Positions 1 through 8,300 are shown, counted from the stretch's first letter. The stretch is DNA of 8,695 nucleotides from Rhodobacterales bacterium UBA3077 (GCA_002366685.1 DFBP01000235.1:2653-11347); one strand, 5' to 3'. The notes: a model not told the origin generated them from the letters alone. Numbers and translations: made by a program.

Positions 1-588
1 GCGGGAGTCAGCTACTGGTATTTTATAGGTGCAGCCAGCTTTGGTGTGGGCACTATCACCTCGGTATTTTTGTCCCGAGGAACGGGATGGCAACTGTTGA
101 AAGATTACCAATACCGCCGGATTGATACTTTCCTCAACCCGTCATTAGACCCTCTGGGATCAGGGTATCACATTACACAATCAAAGATTGCTCTTGGATC
201 CGGAGGTGTTTCCGGCCGCGGGTTTATGCAGGGAACCCAGTCACGGCTAAATTTCCTACCAGAGAAACAAACCGATTTCATCTTCACGACTCTCGCGGAA
301 GAGTTTGGCTACATCGGGAGCACATTTTTATTGATCCTCTATGCGCTCATTATGATTTTTTCGATATCAGCAGCCATTAGGAACAAAAACCGCTTTGGGG
401 CATTGCTCATCGGAGGCGTTGCCGCCACCTTTTTCTTTTACTTCGCTCTTAATATGGCAATGGTGATGGGATTGGCACCGGTCGTCGGTGTTCCGCTACC
501 TTTGGTTTCCTATGGCGGGTCAGCCATGCTGGTCATATTAGGCGGATTCGGCCTCATTCAATCAGCCCACATCCACCGACCAAGATAA
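1..588 (+). CDS. rodA: RodA, peptidoglycan glycosyltransferase / rod-shape protein (3' part only)
   Basis: This is the C-terminal half of a SEDS-family glycosyltransferase, the integral inner-membrane enzyme that polymerises lipid II into glycan strands with its PBP2 partner during cell elongation. The frame is open from base 1, so the start lies outside the window and 195 residues are visible. A hydrophobic segment (residues about 5-24) is followed by the long extracytoplasmic loop with FLNPSLDPLGSG and GSGGVSGRGFMQGTQS, then FLPEKQTDFIF and LAEEFG. All are RodA/FtsW hallmarks. The Asp at fragment residue 50 (DPLG) matches, as I recall, the essential catalytic Asp of RodA. Three further membrane segments follow, the last starting with GVPLPLVSYGGSAM. 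The wording of the loop and a short C-tail ending in HRPR favour RodA over FtsW. The GTG at 46 lies inside a membrane segment and is not a real start. The stop TAA is at 586-588, just ahead of the next gene. Confidence 0.95.
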   Translation, partial: AGVSYWYFIGAASFGVGTITSVFLSRGTGWQLLKDYQYRRIDTFLNPSLDPLGSGYHITQSKIALGSGGVSGRGFMQGTQSRLNFLPEKQTDFIFTTLAEEFGYIGSTFLLILYALIMIFSISAAIRNKNRFGALLIGGVAATFFFYFALNMAMVMGLAPVVGVPLPLVSYGGSAMLVILGGFGLIQSAHIHRPR

Positions 589-597
589 GGTAACCTC

Positions 598-1530
598 ATG
601 ATTACAATTCAATTTGCTGGTGCCGAGAAGGACTGGAAAACCTATCAAAGCCTGATCCCCGAAGCCCTGGCCTCAAAGAATATCGAAACGGTATTTCAGC
701 GGGATGTCGCTCCGGAGAATGTTGACTATATCGTCTATTCCCCGTCCGGGCCGGTGCAAGATTTTTCAGCTTATACAAAGCTAAAAGCTGTTTTAAGCCT
801 ATGGGCAGGCGTTGAGCGGGTGGTTGGCAATCAAACCCTAAAAGCTCCGCTATGCAGGATGGTAGATGGCGGATTACGGGAAGGTATGGCTGAATGGGTT
901 ACCGGACATGTGTTGCGTTATCATCTGGGAATGGATGCACATATTGTTAATCCAAACCACCGCTGGCAGGCCGGTACAGCCCCGCCGCTGGCTTCCGAGC
1001 GTCGTATCGGCATTCTGGGCCTTGGCGAACTCGGCCAAGCTTGTGCCCGGTCTCTAAACTGTGTTGGCTTTGATGTAGCCGGTTGGTCGAGGACTCATAA
1101 GAATGTAGAGAATGTGAGCTGCTTTTCAGGGCAAGACGGGTTGGAGGCTATTTTGAGGCGCTCCGAAATCCTTGTATTGCTTTTGCCACAAACCGTAGAA
1201 ACGACCGGCATTATCAACACCCAAGCGTTAAGCCTCATGCCAAAAGGCGCACGCATTCTCAACCCGGGGCGAGGCCCGTTGATCGACGATGACGCGCTGT
1301 TGGAGGCCTTGGAAACCGGGCACATAGCCCATGCAACACTCGACGTTTTCGCCAAAGAGCCGCTGCCGGAAGACCACCCCTATTGGCGCAACAGCAACGT
1401 CACGGTTACCCCGCATATTGCGTCGGAAACCCGCCCGTACACCGCCGCAAAAGTAATTGCAGAAAACATTGCGCGCGGAGAATCCGGTAAGCCGTTCTTG
1501 TTTGAAGTTGATCGAACTGCCGGATATTGA
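598..1530 (+). CDS. ghrA: Glyoxylate/hydroxypyruvate reductase A-type D-2-hydroxyacid dehydrogenase
   Basis: A 310-residue cytosolic NAD(P)H-dependent oxidoreductase of the D-isomer-specific 2-hydroxyacid dehydrogenase family. GhrA members reduce glyoxylate to glycolate and hydroxypyruvate to D-glycerate. The Rossmann dinucleotide fingerprint GLGELG is at residues 141-146. The catalytic triad of the family is present: Arg225 in NPGRGPLID, Glu254 in DVFAKEPLP and His273 in VTPHIAS. The N-terminal part is divergent, as in the GhrA branch, and carries an AEWV segment where the family contacts substrate. The ATG at 598 follows an AAGG (587-590) at 7-nt spacing, and only 9 nt separate it from the rodA stop, so it is probably co-transcribed and perhaps translationally coupled with rodA. 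A metabolic reductase behind a cell-shape gene is a neighbourhood I associate with Rhodobacterales. Exact substrate and cofactor preference cannot be read from the sequence. Confidence 0.88.
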   Translation: MITIQFAGAEKDWKTYQSLIPEALASKNIETVFQRDVAPENVDYIVYSPSGPVQDFSAYTKLKAVLSLWAGVERVVGNQTLKAPLCRMVDGGLREGMAEWVTGHVLRYHLGMDAHIVNPNHRWQAGTAPPLASERRIGILGLGELGQACARSLNCVGFDVAGWSRTHKNVENVSCFSGQDGLEAILRRSEILVLLLPQTVETTGIINTQALSLMPKGARILNPGRGPLIDDDALLEALETGHIAHATLDVFAKEPLPEDHPYWRNSNVTVTPHIASETRPYTAAKVIAENIARGESGKPFLFEVDRTAGY

Positions 1531-1552
1531 CCGGCAGCCCCCTATTGTTTTT
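1517..1552 (+). terminator. Hairpin at the end of ghrA, possible terminator in a convergent junction
   Basis: CTGCCGG (1517-1523) and CCGGCAG (1531-1537) form a perfect 7-bp GC-rich stem with a 7-nt loop that contains the ghrA stop codon. On the plus strand a C-rich stretch then TTTTT (1548-1552) follows about ten bases after the stem, so the U-tract is not adjacent and termination may be weak. The stem lies between two converging genes and, read the other way, sits about 40 nt past the pepF stop, so it may act on both strands. The AAAAA on that strand lies before the stem, not a U-tract after it. Confidence 0.5.
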
Positions 1553-1575
1553 GCAAGCGAAAGAGTGAAGTCAGA

Positions 1576-3414
1576 TCAACTATCTTCCATCGCTTCCAAC
1601 TCGTCGATCATGCCGGAGATCATCGCCAAGCCTTTATCCCAGAATTTAGGGTCAGACGCATCCAATCCAAACGGAGCCAGTAGTTCCGAGTGGTGTTTAG
1701 AGCCGCCCGCTTTTAGCATTTCGATATATTTCTCCTGAAACCCTTCGTCACCTTCCTCATAGACGGCGTAGAGCGCATTCACGAGACCGTCGCCGAAGGC
1801 GTAGGCATAGACATAAAACGGCGAATGGATGAAGTGGGGAATATAGCTCCAGAAGCTTTCATATCCTTCCATGAAATTAAAGCCGTCACCCAAGCTTTCG
1901 TGCTGAACTTGCATCCAGATATCGTTGATCTGATCGGGTGTTAACTCACCCTCACCACGTGCCGCATGCAAGCGACACTCAAAATCGTAAAACGCGATCT
2001 GCCTAACAACGGTGTTGATCATGTCCTCAACTTTTCCGGCCAGCAGACGCTTTCGGTTCGCTTGATCCGGGGCTTCGGCTAGCAGTTTTCGGAAGGTCAG
2101 CATCTCGCCAAAAACGGAAGCCGTTTCAGCAAGGGTTAGCGGGGTATCTGCCAGCAACTCGCCTTGATCAGAGGCAAGGAACTGGTGCACGCCATGGCCC
2201 AGTTCATGCGCCAGTGTCATGACATCTCTCTGCTTGCCGAGATAATTGACGAGGATATAGGGGTGAACATCTGTCACCGTCGGGTGGGCAAATGCGCCGG
2301 GGGCTTTGCCGGGCTTAACGCCGGCATCAATCCAGTCGCTATCAAAAAATGGCGCGATAATCATCGCAAGGCGTTCGTCAAAACTGGCATAGGCGTCAAT
2401 CACCACATCACGGGCTTCGTCCCAGCTGACTAACTTGTCGTCTTCATCCGGCAGTGGCGCATTGCGATCCCACATTTCGAGCTTTTCCAAGCCCAACCAT
2501 TTGGCTTTAAGTGCGTAATACCGGTGAGAAAGCTTTGGGTAAGCGGCAACCACCGCATCCCTTAGAGCCTGAACAACTTCCGGCTCAACATGGTTGGCCA
2601 AATGGCGCGACATCTGCGGCGTTTCAAGCTTGCGCCAACGGTCCTCGATCTCTTTTTCCTTGGCCAGTGTATTGGTGATGCGGGCAAAAAGTGGCAGATT
2701 TTTTGTAAAAACTTCCGCCAGCGCCTTGGCCCCGACCTCGCGCCGCGAACGGTCACTATCAGATAAAAGATTCAACGTGGCTTCGAGGCTGGTTTCCTCG
2801 CCGTCCACATCAAACGTAAGGCCCGCCATGGTTTCATCAAACAACCGGTTCCAAGCCGCCGCACCGACAACCGAGTTATCGTGCAGAAATTTTTCCAACT
2901 CGTCAGAAAGTTGGTAGGGCTTCATTGCCCGCATCCGGTCAAGGACCGGTTTATAGCGCGCCAGTGCTTCGTTAGATGCAACCAACCCGTTGAGGGTGCT
3001 ATCCTCGATCCGGTTCATTTCCAGCGTGAAAAACACCAGCGGATTTGTTAGGTCGGTGATCGCCCCTTGCATATCAGACATAAACTTCGCCCGCTCCGGG
3101 TCGGTTGTATTCTGATAATAGCGCAATCCGGCAAAGGACATAATGCGCCCCATAATACCCTGCATCGCCTCATACCGTTCAACAACGCGCAGCATTCCGC
3201 TTGCGTTCTGGCCTCCCAACTTGCCTTCGTAGTCTGCGGCGAAGCTGGCGGTTTCTTTTTTCAGCCACTCAAGATCACGCGTGATTTCAGCGCAATCAGG
3301 GGCTGTGTAGAGGTCGCTCAAGTCCCAGCTTGGCAGGTCGCCAAGGTCTTCTCCCCCCGAAGGATCAGCGGCGGAATGGCGGGAATCGAACATAGGATTG
3401 GCGAGGTTAAACAT
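1576..3414 (-). CDS. pepF: M3-family oligoendopeptidase F (zinc metallopeptidase)
   Basis: A 612-residue peptidase of family M3 (M3B, PepF branch), a normal length for the group. These cytosolic zinc enzymes cut short oligopeptides, typically about 7-20 residues, and help recycle peptides from proteolysis or uptake. The HExxH zinc motif is at residues 403-407 (AHELGHGVHQF), with Glu404 as the general base and Glu430 in LAETAS as the likely third zinc ligand. Further on, PHFIHSPFYVYAYAFG (527-541) matches the His/Tyr-rich segment that closes over substrate in the family. The N-terminal 200 residues are the usual helical oligoendopeptidase F region. There is no signal peptide. The ATG at 3414 is chosen because CTCC at 3421-3424 reads GGAG on the coding strand, 6 nt upstream. 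It is last in a minus-strand cluster, 39 nt after the EEP gene, and may also have its own promoter. It converges on ghrA. Confidence 0.93.
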   Translation of the reverse strand: MFNLANPMFDSRHSAADPSGGEDLGDLPSWDLSDLYTAPDCAEITRDLEWLKKETASFAADYEGKLGGQNASGMLRVVERYEAMQGIMGRIMSFAGLRYYQNTTDPERAKFMSDMQGAITDLTNPLVFFTLEMNRIEDSTLNGLVASNEALARYKPVLDRMRAMKPYQLSDELEKFLHDNSVVGAAAWNRLFDETMAGLTFDVDGEETSLEATLNLLSDSDRSRREVGAKALAEVFTKNLPLFARITNTLAKEKEIEDRWRKLETPQMSRHLANHVEPEVVQALRDAVVAAYPKLSHRYYALKAKWLGLEKLEMWDRNAPLPDEDDKLVSWDEARDVVIDAYASFDERLAMIIAPFFDSDWIDAGVKPGKAPGAFAHPTVTDVHPYILVNYLGKQRDVMTLAHELGHGVHQFLASDQGELLADTPLTLAETASVFGEMLTFRKLLAEAPDQANRKRLLAGKVEDMINTVVRQIAFYDFECRLHAARGEGELTPDQINDIWMQVQHESLGDGFNFMEGYESFWSYIPHFIHSPFYVYAYAFGDGLVNALYAVYEEGDEGFQEKYIEMLKAGGSKHHSELLAPFGLDASDPKFWDKGLAMISGMIDELEAMEDS

Positions 3415-3440
3415 TGAGGTCTCCGAATAAGGGTCTGTGC

Positions 3441-3470
3441 AATATATGGGGCGTTAAAGTGCGAGGTCAA
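3441..3470 (-). promoter_or_regulatory. Possible sigma-70-type promoter for pepF
   Basis: On the coding (minus) strand TTGACC (3470-3465) is followed after 18 nt by TATATT (3446-3441), each one mismatch from the -35 and -10 consensus. Transcription would begin near 3434, giving a leader of about 20 nt that contains the GGAG ribosome binding site at 3424-3421. The -35 overlaps the last codons of the EEP gene. This would let pepF be expressed independently of the two genes ahead of it. Support is motif match and position only. Confidence 0.4.
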
Positions 3471-4518
3471 CGCAAACCGGAAAATGATCAGAGGCGGTCA
3501 AAAGCGCCTCTCTAAGGGCTTCGTTAGAGAAACAAGCGGGATCATCAAACGGGTGGTAAATGCTCCAAGTGGCGCTATCGGCCAGATCGGGAGAAAGCAT
3601 CACATAGTCGAGCAGTGTATTCACATACCATTTTAACCCCGAGTGATAAAAACGCGCAGATGACAATGCCCAACCCTGCATGGGGTCGAGCCAGATACTT
3701 GCATTCGGGTCACTCAAATAGGTTTCTGGCTTGTCAGGGTCCCCGAGTACAACTTCAACGCCGGACTTCCCGAAAATTTCCTCGAAAGCGTCCTGTTTGG
3801 GGCCGTCATTAAAATCACCCAACACAATGACCGGTTCTTTGGCAGCCAAATGGTCTTCCACCCGTTGGCGAATCCACACGCATTGCGCCAGTTGTTTTGA
3901 GCGGTTGGATATGGCGACCGATTTGGCGGTTTTGGGATCATTCCGCGCGCCATGAAATGCTTTTGACTTGGCATGCACGCCGATAAGCCTCAGTATTTTT
4001 CCAGTTTCTTTGTGGGTCAGTTCGACCTCTAAAGGGGGCTTTGAAAAAGTATGAATATCTGAATGGCCATTGTCCCCCATATCATACCTGAACTTGCTAT
4101 CAAAACGCGGAGCCCTGACTTTTCTTTTCCCGTCTTCCGGAAAACCAATCGGGTCATGGCGAACCTTGACCACATCGGGGTCATAGAGCAGAGATATTTC
4201 CTGCCGAGTATGGCTCTCAAAACCGCTCAATGCACGTGATTGTCGAAGACCAAAAGCCTCGGCGAAGTTCTGCAGCGCACGCACTGAGTTTCGATTGCCG
4301 CCGGTATCCGGCGCTTCGATCACCAGTATTGCGTCAGCATCCATTGCGCGCAAAACATCAGCTATAGCCCGCAGTTGCTCCCCGCGTTTAACCATATACC
4401 GGCTAGACCACTCATCGTCGTCCAGCACAACATCATTGCGGCCAAACAGGTTGGTAAACCATTCGATATTATAAGTCGCTATGCGTAAACTAGGCTGGTT
4501 CGGGCTGGCGCTCGGCAC
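3454..4518 (-). CDS. Endonuclease/exonuclease/phosphatase (EEP) family protein, substrate unknown
   Basis: About 354 residues forming one EEP-fold domain, the Mg-dependent phosphodiesterase fold shared by DNase I, ExoIII and inositol phosphatases. Numbered from the GTG at 4518, the family motifs appear in order: RIATYNIEWF with Asn17, VIEAP with metal-binding Glu68, VHAKSK in the middle, LGDFND with Asp235 and Asn237, LDYVMLSP, and SDHFPV with Asp344-His345 as the catalytic Asp/His pair. All catalytic positions look intact, so it should be an active hydrolase. The sequence does not say whether the target is DNA, RNA, a lipid or a small phosphoester. There is no signal peptide. Start: an ATG at 4539 has no ribosome site; an ATG at 4524 sits too close to GGGAG; the GTG at 4518 is 7 nt from GGGAG (4530-4526) and is preferred. 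Any of these overlaps the 3' end of the djlA-like gene, implying coupled translation. Confidence 0.85.
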   Translation of the reverse strand: MPSASPNQPSLRIATYNIEWFTNLFGRNDVVLDDDEWSSRYMVKRGEQLRAIADVLRAMDADAILVIEAPDTGGNRNSVRALQNFAEAFGLRQSRALSGFESHTRQEISLLYDPDVVKVRHDPIGFPEDGKRKVRAPRFDSKFRYDMGDNGHSDIHTFSKPPLEVELTHKETGKILRLIGVHAKSKAFHGARNDPKTAKSVAISNRSKQLAQCVWIRQRVEDHLAAKEPVIVLGDFNDGPKQDAFEEIFGKSGVEVVLGDPDKPETYLSDPNASIWLDPMQGWALSSARFYHSGLKWYVNTLLDYVMLSPDLADSATWSIYHPFDDPACFSNEALREALLTASDHFPVCVDLAL

Positions 4519-5182
4519 GAACATTCTCCCATGCGTCATTGATGGTCGCTAAGCGATTGGTGGCAATTTGCACAGCCTCTTCCGGCAGGCCTCTGGCGAT
4601 CATTGCATCAGGGTGGTTCTCTTTAACAAGCTGGCGCCAACGGCTGCGGATCTCGTCAAAGCTGGCATTGTGGGCAACACCGAGTACCGAATAAGGATCC
4701 GGCACCATTCCCGGCACGTGACGGGCACGCAGGCACATGAACACACGGTGTTCGAGCCCGAAAAGATCGGCAACACGCGCTAGAAACTCGTCTTCTTTGG
4801 GGTGGTAATGGCCGTCGGCCATCGCGATATGAATAAGCCCTTCCAACAGGTCTATCAGCATATCGCGGTCATCTTTAAACAAATTCGCGATCTTGCTGGC
4901 ATAGGCTTCAAACCCCGCCACATCCTGTCGAGCCAGGTCAAACACTTTGGCGGCACGTTTTTCGTCATCAGGTGGTATCTGGAATATCTGACGAAATACC
5001 AGCACCTCTTCCCGTGTGACCTGCCCGTCTGCTTTTGCCATTTTAGCGCCAAGTCCGATAATGGCGATGGTAAAGCCGATACTGCGCTCCGGCGGCGTGG
5101 TTAGCCTGTCAAAAAGCGACGAAAGCCCTTCACCTGAGGTGAGGACTTTTAGAGCTTCGGAGATTCGGGTCCAGATCGACAT
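4490..5182 (-). CDS. djlA: DjlA-like J-domain co-chaperone with TerB domain
   Basis: About 230 residues in two parts. The first (about residues 25-145) is an all-helical TerB-like domain with two characteristic acidic turns, KADGQVTREE and MADGHYHPKEDEF. The second is a C-terminal J domain beginning DPYSVLGV, with the HPD motif at 190-192 that stimulates DnaK ATPase. This order is that of DjlA proteins, but the N-terminal transmembrane helix of E. coli DjlA is absent, so the protein should be cytosolic. It probably delivers or regulates DnaK on specific clients; which ones cannot be told. Start: the ATG at 5182 (protein beginning MSIWTRIS) is preferred because I recall alphaproteobacterial homologues starting there and because a near-perfect promoter places transcription at that base. 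An in-frame ATG at 5200 with a weak GGGA upstream would add six residues. The 3' end overlaps the EEP gene, so the two are likely an operon. Confidence 0.88.
   Translation of the reverse strand: MSIWTRISEALKVLTSGEGLSSLFDRLTTPPERSIGFTIAIIGLGAKMAKADGQVTREEVLVFRQIFQIPPDDEKRAAKVFDLARQDVAGFEAYASKIANLFKDDRDMLIDLLEGLIHIAMADGHYHPKEDEFLARVADLFGLEHRVFMCLRARHVPGMVPDPYSVLGVAHNASFDEIRSRWRQLVKENHPDAMIARGLPEEAVQIATNRLATINDAWENVRAERQPEPA
4526..4530 (-). promoter_or_regulatory. Ribosome binding site GGGAG that decides the EEP start
   Basis: The coding strand reads GGGAG at 4530-4526, inside the final codons of the djlA-like gene. It lies 7 nt before a GTG (4518) and only 1 nt before an ATG (4524), so spacing favours the GTG. 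No comparable purine tract precedes the ATG at 4539. Confidence 0.5.
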
Positions 5183-5188
5183 CAGGCC

Positions 5189-5217
5189 ATTATAGAGCAT
5201 TGATTTCCCGATGGCGA
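5189..5217 (-). promoter_or_regulatory. Candidate promoter of the djlA-EEP(-pepF) cluster
   Basis: The minus strand has a perfect -10 TATAAT at 5194-5189 and TCGCCA (4 of 6 to the -35 consensus) at 5217-5212, 17 nt apart. With a 6-nt discriminator the transcript would begin at about 5182, exactly the A of the preferred djlA ATG, so the mRNA would be leaderless. If this promoter is used, the upstream ATG at 5200 is not transcribed from it. Motif-based only. Confidence 0.4.
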
Positions 5218-5361
5218 TTTCAAATTTTCGTTAGCACTTATGAATGTGATGGAACCCTATGCGGATTCCGGCATTACGCGGGCTGTCGTTGCAAATTGTC
5301 ATTCGAGAAACAGTGATGTTGCACCACGCTGCGCAAACCTCTAACCACATAGAAAAGGTTT

Positions 5362-5367
5362 AGGAGG
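5362..5367 (+). promoter_or_regulatory. Perfect Shine-Dalgarno AGGAGG of the 5-oxoprolinase gene
   Basis: AGGAGG at 5362-5367 lies 5 nt before the ATG at 5373 and fixes that start. A nearer ATG at 5368 directly abuts the motif and is in another frame. The 5183-5372 intergenic stretch shows no convincing plus-strand promoter: a TTGTCA at 5296-5301 resembles a -35 but has no matching -10 at normal spacing. Confidence 0.8.
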
Positions 5368-5372
5368 ATGGC

Positions 5373-8300
5373 ATGACAGCGTGGGATTTTTGGGTAGACC
5401 GTGGCGGAACCTTTACCGATATCGTTGCCCGTGATCCATCGGGAGTTTTGCGTACGCGCAAGCTGCTTTCCGAAAACCCAGAGCAATATGACGATGCAGC
5501 CCTTCATGGCATACGCGGGTTTCTGGGGCTTGACGCAAAGGCTCAAATTCCCACGGCGCTGGCTAATTCGGTCAAAATGGGCACGACAGTGGCGACCAAT
5601 GCCCTGTTGGAGCGCAAAGGCGATCCTTTGGTGCTGGTTATCACCCGCGGGCTGCGAGACCAACTCCAGCTCGCCTACCAAAATCGCCCAAAACTGTTTG
5701 ACCGTGAAATTATTCGGCCGGAAATGCTGTATTCCGAGGTTATCGAAGCCAATGAACGTGTGCGCGCCTCGGGGGTCATTGAGACCCCGCTCGACGCGCC
5801 GCGGCTAGAAGCCGCGCTGACCAAGAGTTTCGAAAACGGTATTCGGGCTTGTGCCATTGTATTTGTTCACGGTTACCGCCACCACAGCCATGAAGCACAA
5901 GCTGCTGAAATAGCGCGCAAAGTTGGTTTTACTCAGGTCTCGGTGAGTCATGAGGTTTCACCATTGATGAAGATGGTATCCCGCGGGGATACCACTGTAG
6001 TAGATGCCTACCTCACGCCCATTTTACGCCGTTATATCGATCGTGTTGCGGCTGCTTTTGATGGCGATACATCCGGCAAACTGATGTTTATGCAAAGCTC
6101 CGGCGGGTTGACGGATGCGCAAGCCTTTCAGGGCAAAGATGCCATTCTTTCCGGCCCTGCCGGCGGGGTTGTTGGCTGCGTGCGCACCAGCCAGATGGCG
6201 GGCAAACAAAAGGTCATCGGTTTTGATATGGGCGGCACATCCAGCGATGTTTGCCACTATGCGGGCGAATACGAACGGGTGCTGAATACCGAAGTTGCCG
6301 GCGTGCGGATCACCGCCCCGATGATGAATATCCACACGGTGGCAGCCGGGGGTGGCAGCCTTCTGACTTATGACAACGACCGTATGCAAGTTGGCCCCGA
6401 AAGCGCCGGCGCCAACCCCGGCCCTGTTTGCTATGGCCGCGGTGGTGTGCTGGCTGTAACGGATGCCAACGCCATGGTTGGCAAGCTCCGCCCCGAGTTC
6501 TTCCCTGCCATTTTTGGACCAAATGCCGATCAACCGCTCGACATCACCGCCACACGGCAAGCTTTTGAAAAAGTGGCCAAAGAGGTCGGGCGCGCACCGG
6601 AAGACGTTGCGGACGGGTTCCTTCGCATTGCCGTTGAAAACATGGCAAACGCAATCAAAAAGATCAGTGTGCAGCGCGGGTATGATGTTACCGAATACTG
6701 CCTGACCGTCTTTGGTGGTGCAGGCGCGCAGCATGCTTGTGCCATCGCAGACACGCTTGGCATGACAACTTGCCTGATCCATCCGATGGCATCATTGCTT
6801 TCTGCCTATGGCATGGGGCTTGCCGATATCCGTGCCAGCCGCGCGCAAGCGATGGAAGCCGAGCTATCTGCAAAAACCCGCCTTGAGGCAGCCAGTTTGC
6901 TAGAAGGGCTTAGCGTGCAGGCGCTGGGAGAGGTCGAGGCGCAAGGCATTTCCAAACCTGACATTCGGCTAAAAACCACGTTGCACCTGAAGGTTAAAGG
7001 CACCGACACCAGCCTCCCCATTGCCTTTGCAGACGAATCTGTCATGCGCACAGCCTTCAACACCGCACACAAATCCCGCTTTGGCTTTACGCCCGCTGAT
7101 ACACCACTCGTCATCGAAAACGTTGGTGTTGAGGCCATTGGCTCCGCGACTGACCTTTCTGAACCAGAGCTCGAAACCAAAATCGGTGACGAAAGCTTCC
7201 CGACCGCGCTCATAGCTCCCGTTTATCTGAGCGGCACATGGCATGACGCACGTTTTATAAAACGCGAGGATATGCAACCGGGTGACACGCTAACCGGCCC
7301 CGCCGTGTTGGTGGAACCCCATACCTCTATCGCGATTGAGCCCGGTTGGCGCGCTCGGATAACAGCCCACAACCACGTGGAACTGATCCGGTATGAGGCC
7401 GCCTCCCGCGATCACGCTATTGGCACAGAGGCCGACCCCGTTATGCTCGAGGTTTTCAATAACCTCTACATGTCAATCGCAGAGCAAATGGGCGCCGTGT
7501 TGGAAAACACAGCCGCGTCCGTGACAATCAAAGAACGGCTCGATTTTTCCTGCGCCGTGTTTGACGCCGAAGGGGACCTGATCGCCAACGCCCCGCATAT
7601 GCCGGTGCATTTGGGATCAATGGGGGCCAGTGTGCAGGCTGTTATAGCGCAAAATCCGGAAATGAAGCCGGGGGACGTTTATGTGCTGAACGCGCCATAT
7701 AATGGCGGCACCCACCTGCCCGATATTACGGTTGTAACGCCCGTATTTGGCGAGAGCGGCAAAGTGCTGTTTTACACCTCAGCGCGGGGTCACCACACCG
7801 ATGTTGGTGGGCTTACCCCCGGTTCCATGCCGCCCGACAGCCGTTCCATTCATGATGAAGGAGCGCTGATCGACAACTTTAAAATGGTTGACCAAGGTGT
7901 GTTTTTGGAAGACGAAACCCGCGAAATTCTACTCTCGGCCAAATATCCGGTTCGCGCGCCGGATATCAATATTGCCGACCTCAAGGCTCAGGTCGCGTCC
8001 TGTGAAAAAGGCGCGCAGGAGTTGCGCAAAATGGTGGATCATTTCGGCCTGCCCGTTGTGCAAGCCTATATGAAACACGTGCAAAACAACGCTGAAGAAT
8101 GTGTGCGCCGTGCGATTGAGACCCTGAAAGACGCTGACTACACCTATCCGATGGACCCAGATTTTGACGGCAATCCGCGCGAGATTAAGGTGAAAATCCG
8201 TGTGGATAAAGCCAACCGGACCGCCTCGATTGATTTTACCGGCACCACAGGGCAGCTCGCTACCAACTATAACGCCCCAGAGCCGGTAACCCGCGCAGCG

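Noticed and set aside
46..588. GTG at 46 as a rodA start
   Set aside because: The frame is open to base 1 and the GTG lies in a transmembrane segment; the true start is upstream of the window.
1457..1738. A plus-strand frame bridging the ghrA and pepF ends
   Set aside because: It overlaps the real 3' ends of both genes in other frames and crosses the hairpin; composition is not protein-like.
3067..3417. A 116-codon plus-strand frame opposite the pepF start
   Set aside because: Antisense to the clearly coding N-terminus of PepF; no motif or ribosome site.
5274..5681. A 135-codon minus-strand open frame across the oplAH start
   Set aside because: It covers the AGGAGG and the DRGGTFTD ATPase motif of the real gene on the other strand and has no ribosome site or family resemblance.
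5401..5808. A 135-codon plus-strand frame inside oplAH
   Set aside because: The frame starting at 5373 carries all the conserved motifs through this stretch; this one is a shifted shadow.
6024..6782. A 252-codon minus-strand open frame
   Set aside because: It is antisense to well-conserved HyuA motifs of the 5-oxoprolinase; its product is Ala/His/Cys-rich with no recognisable motif, as expected for a shadow frame.
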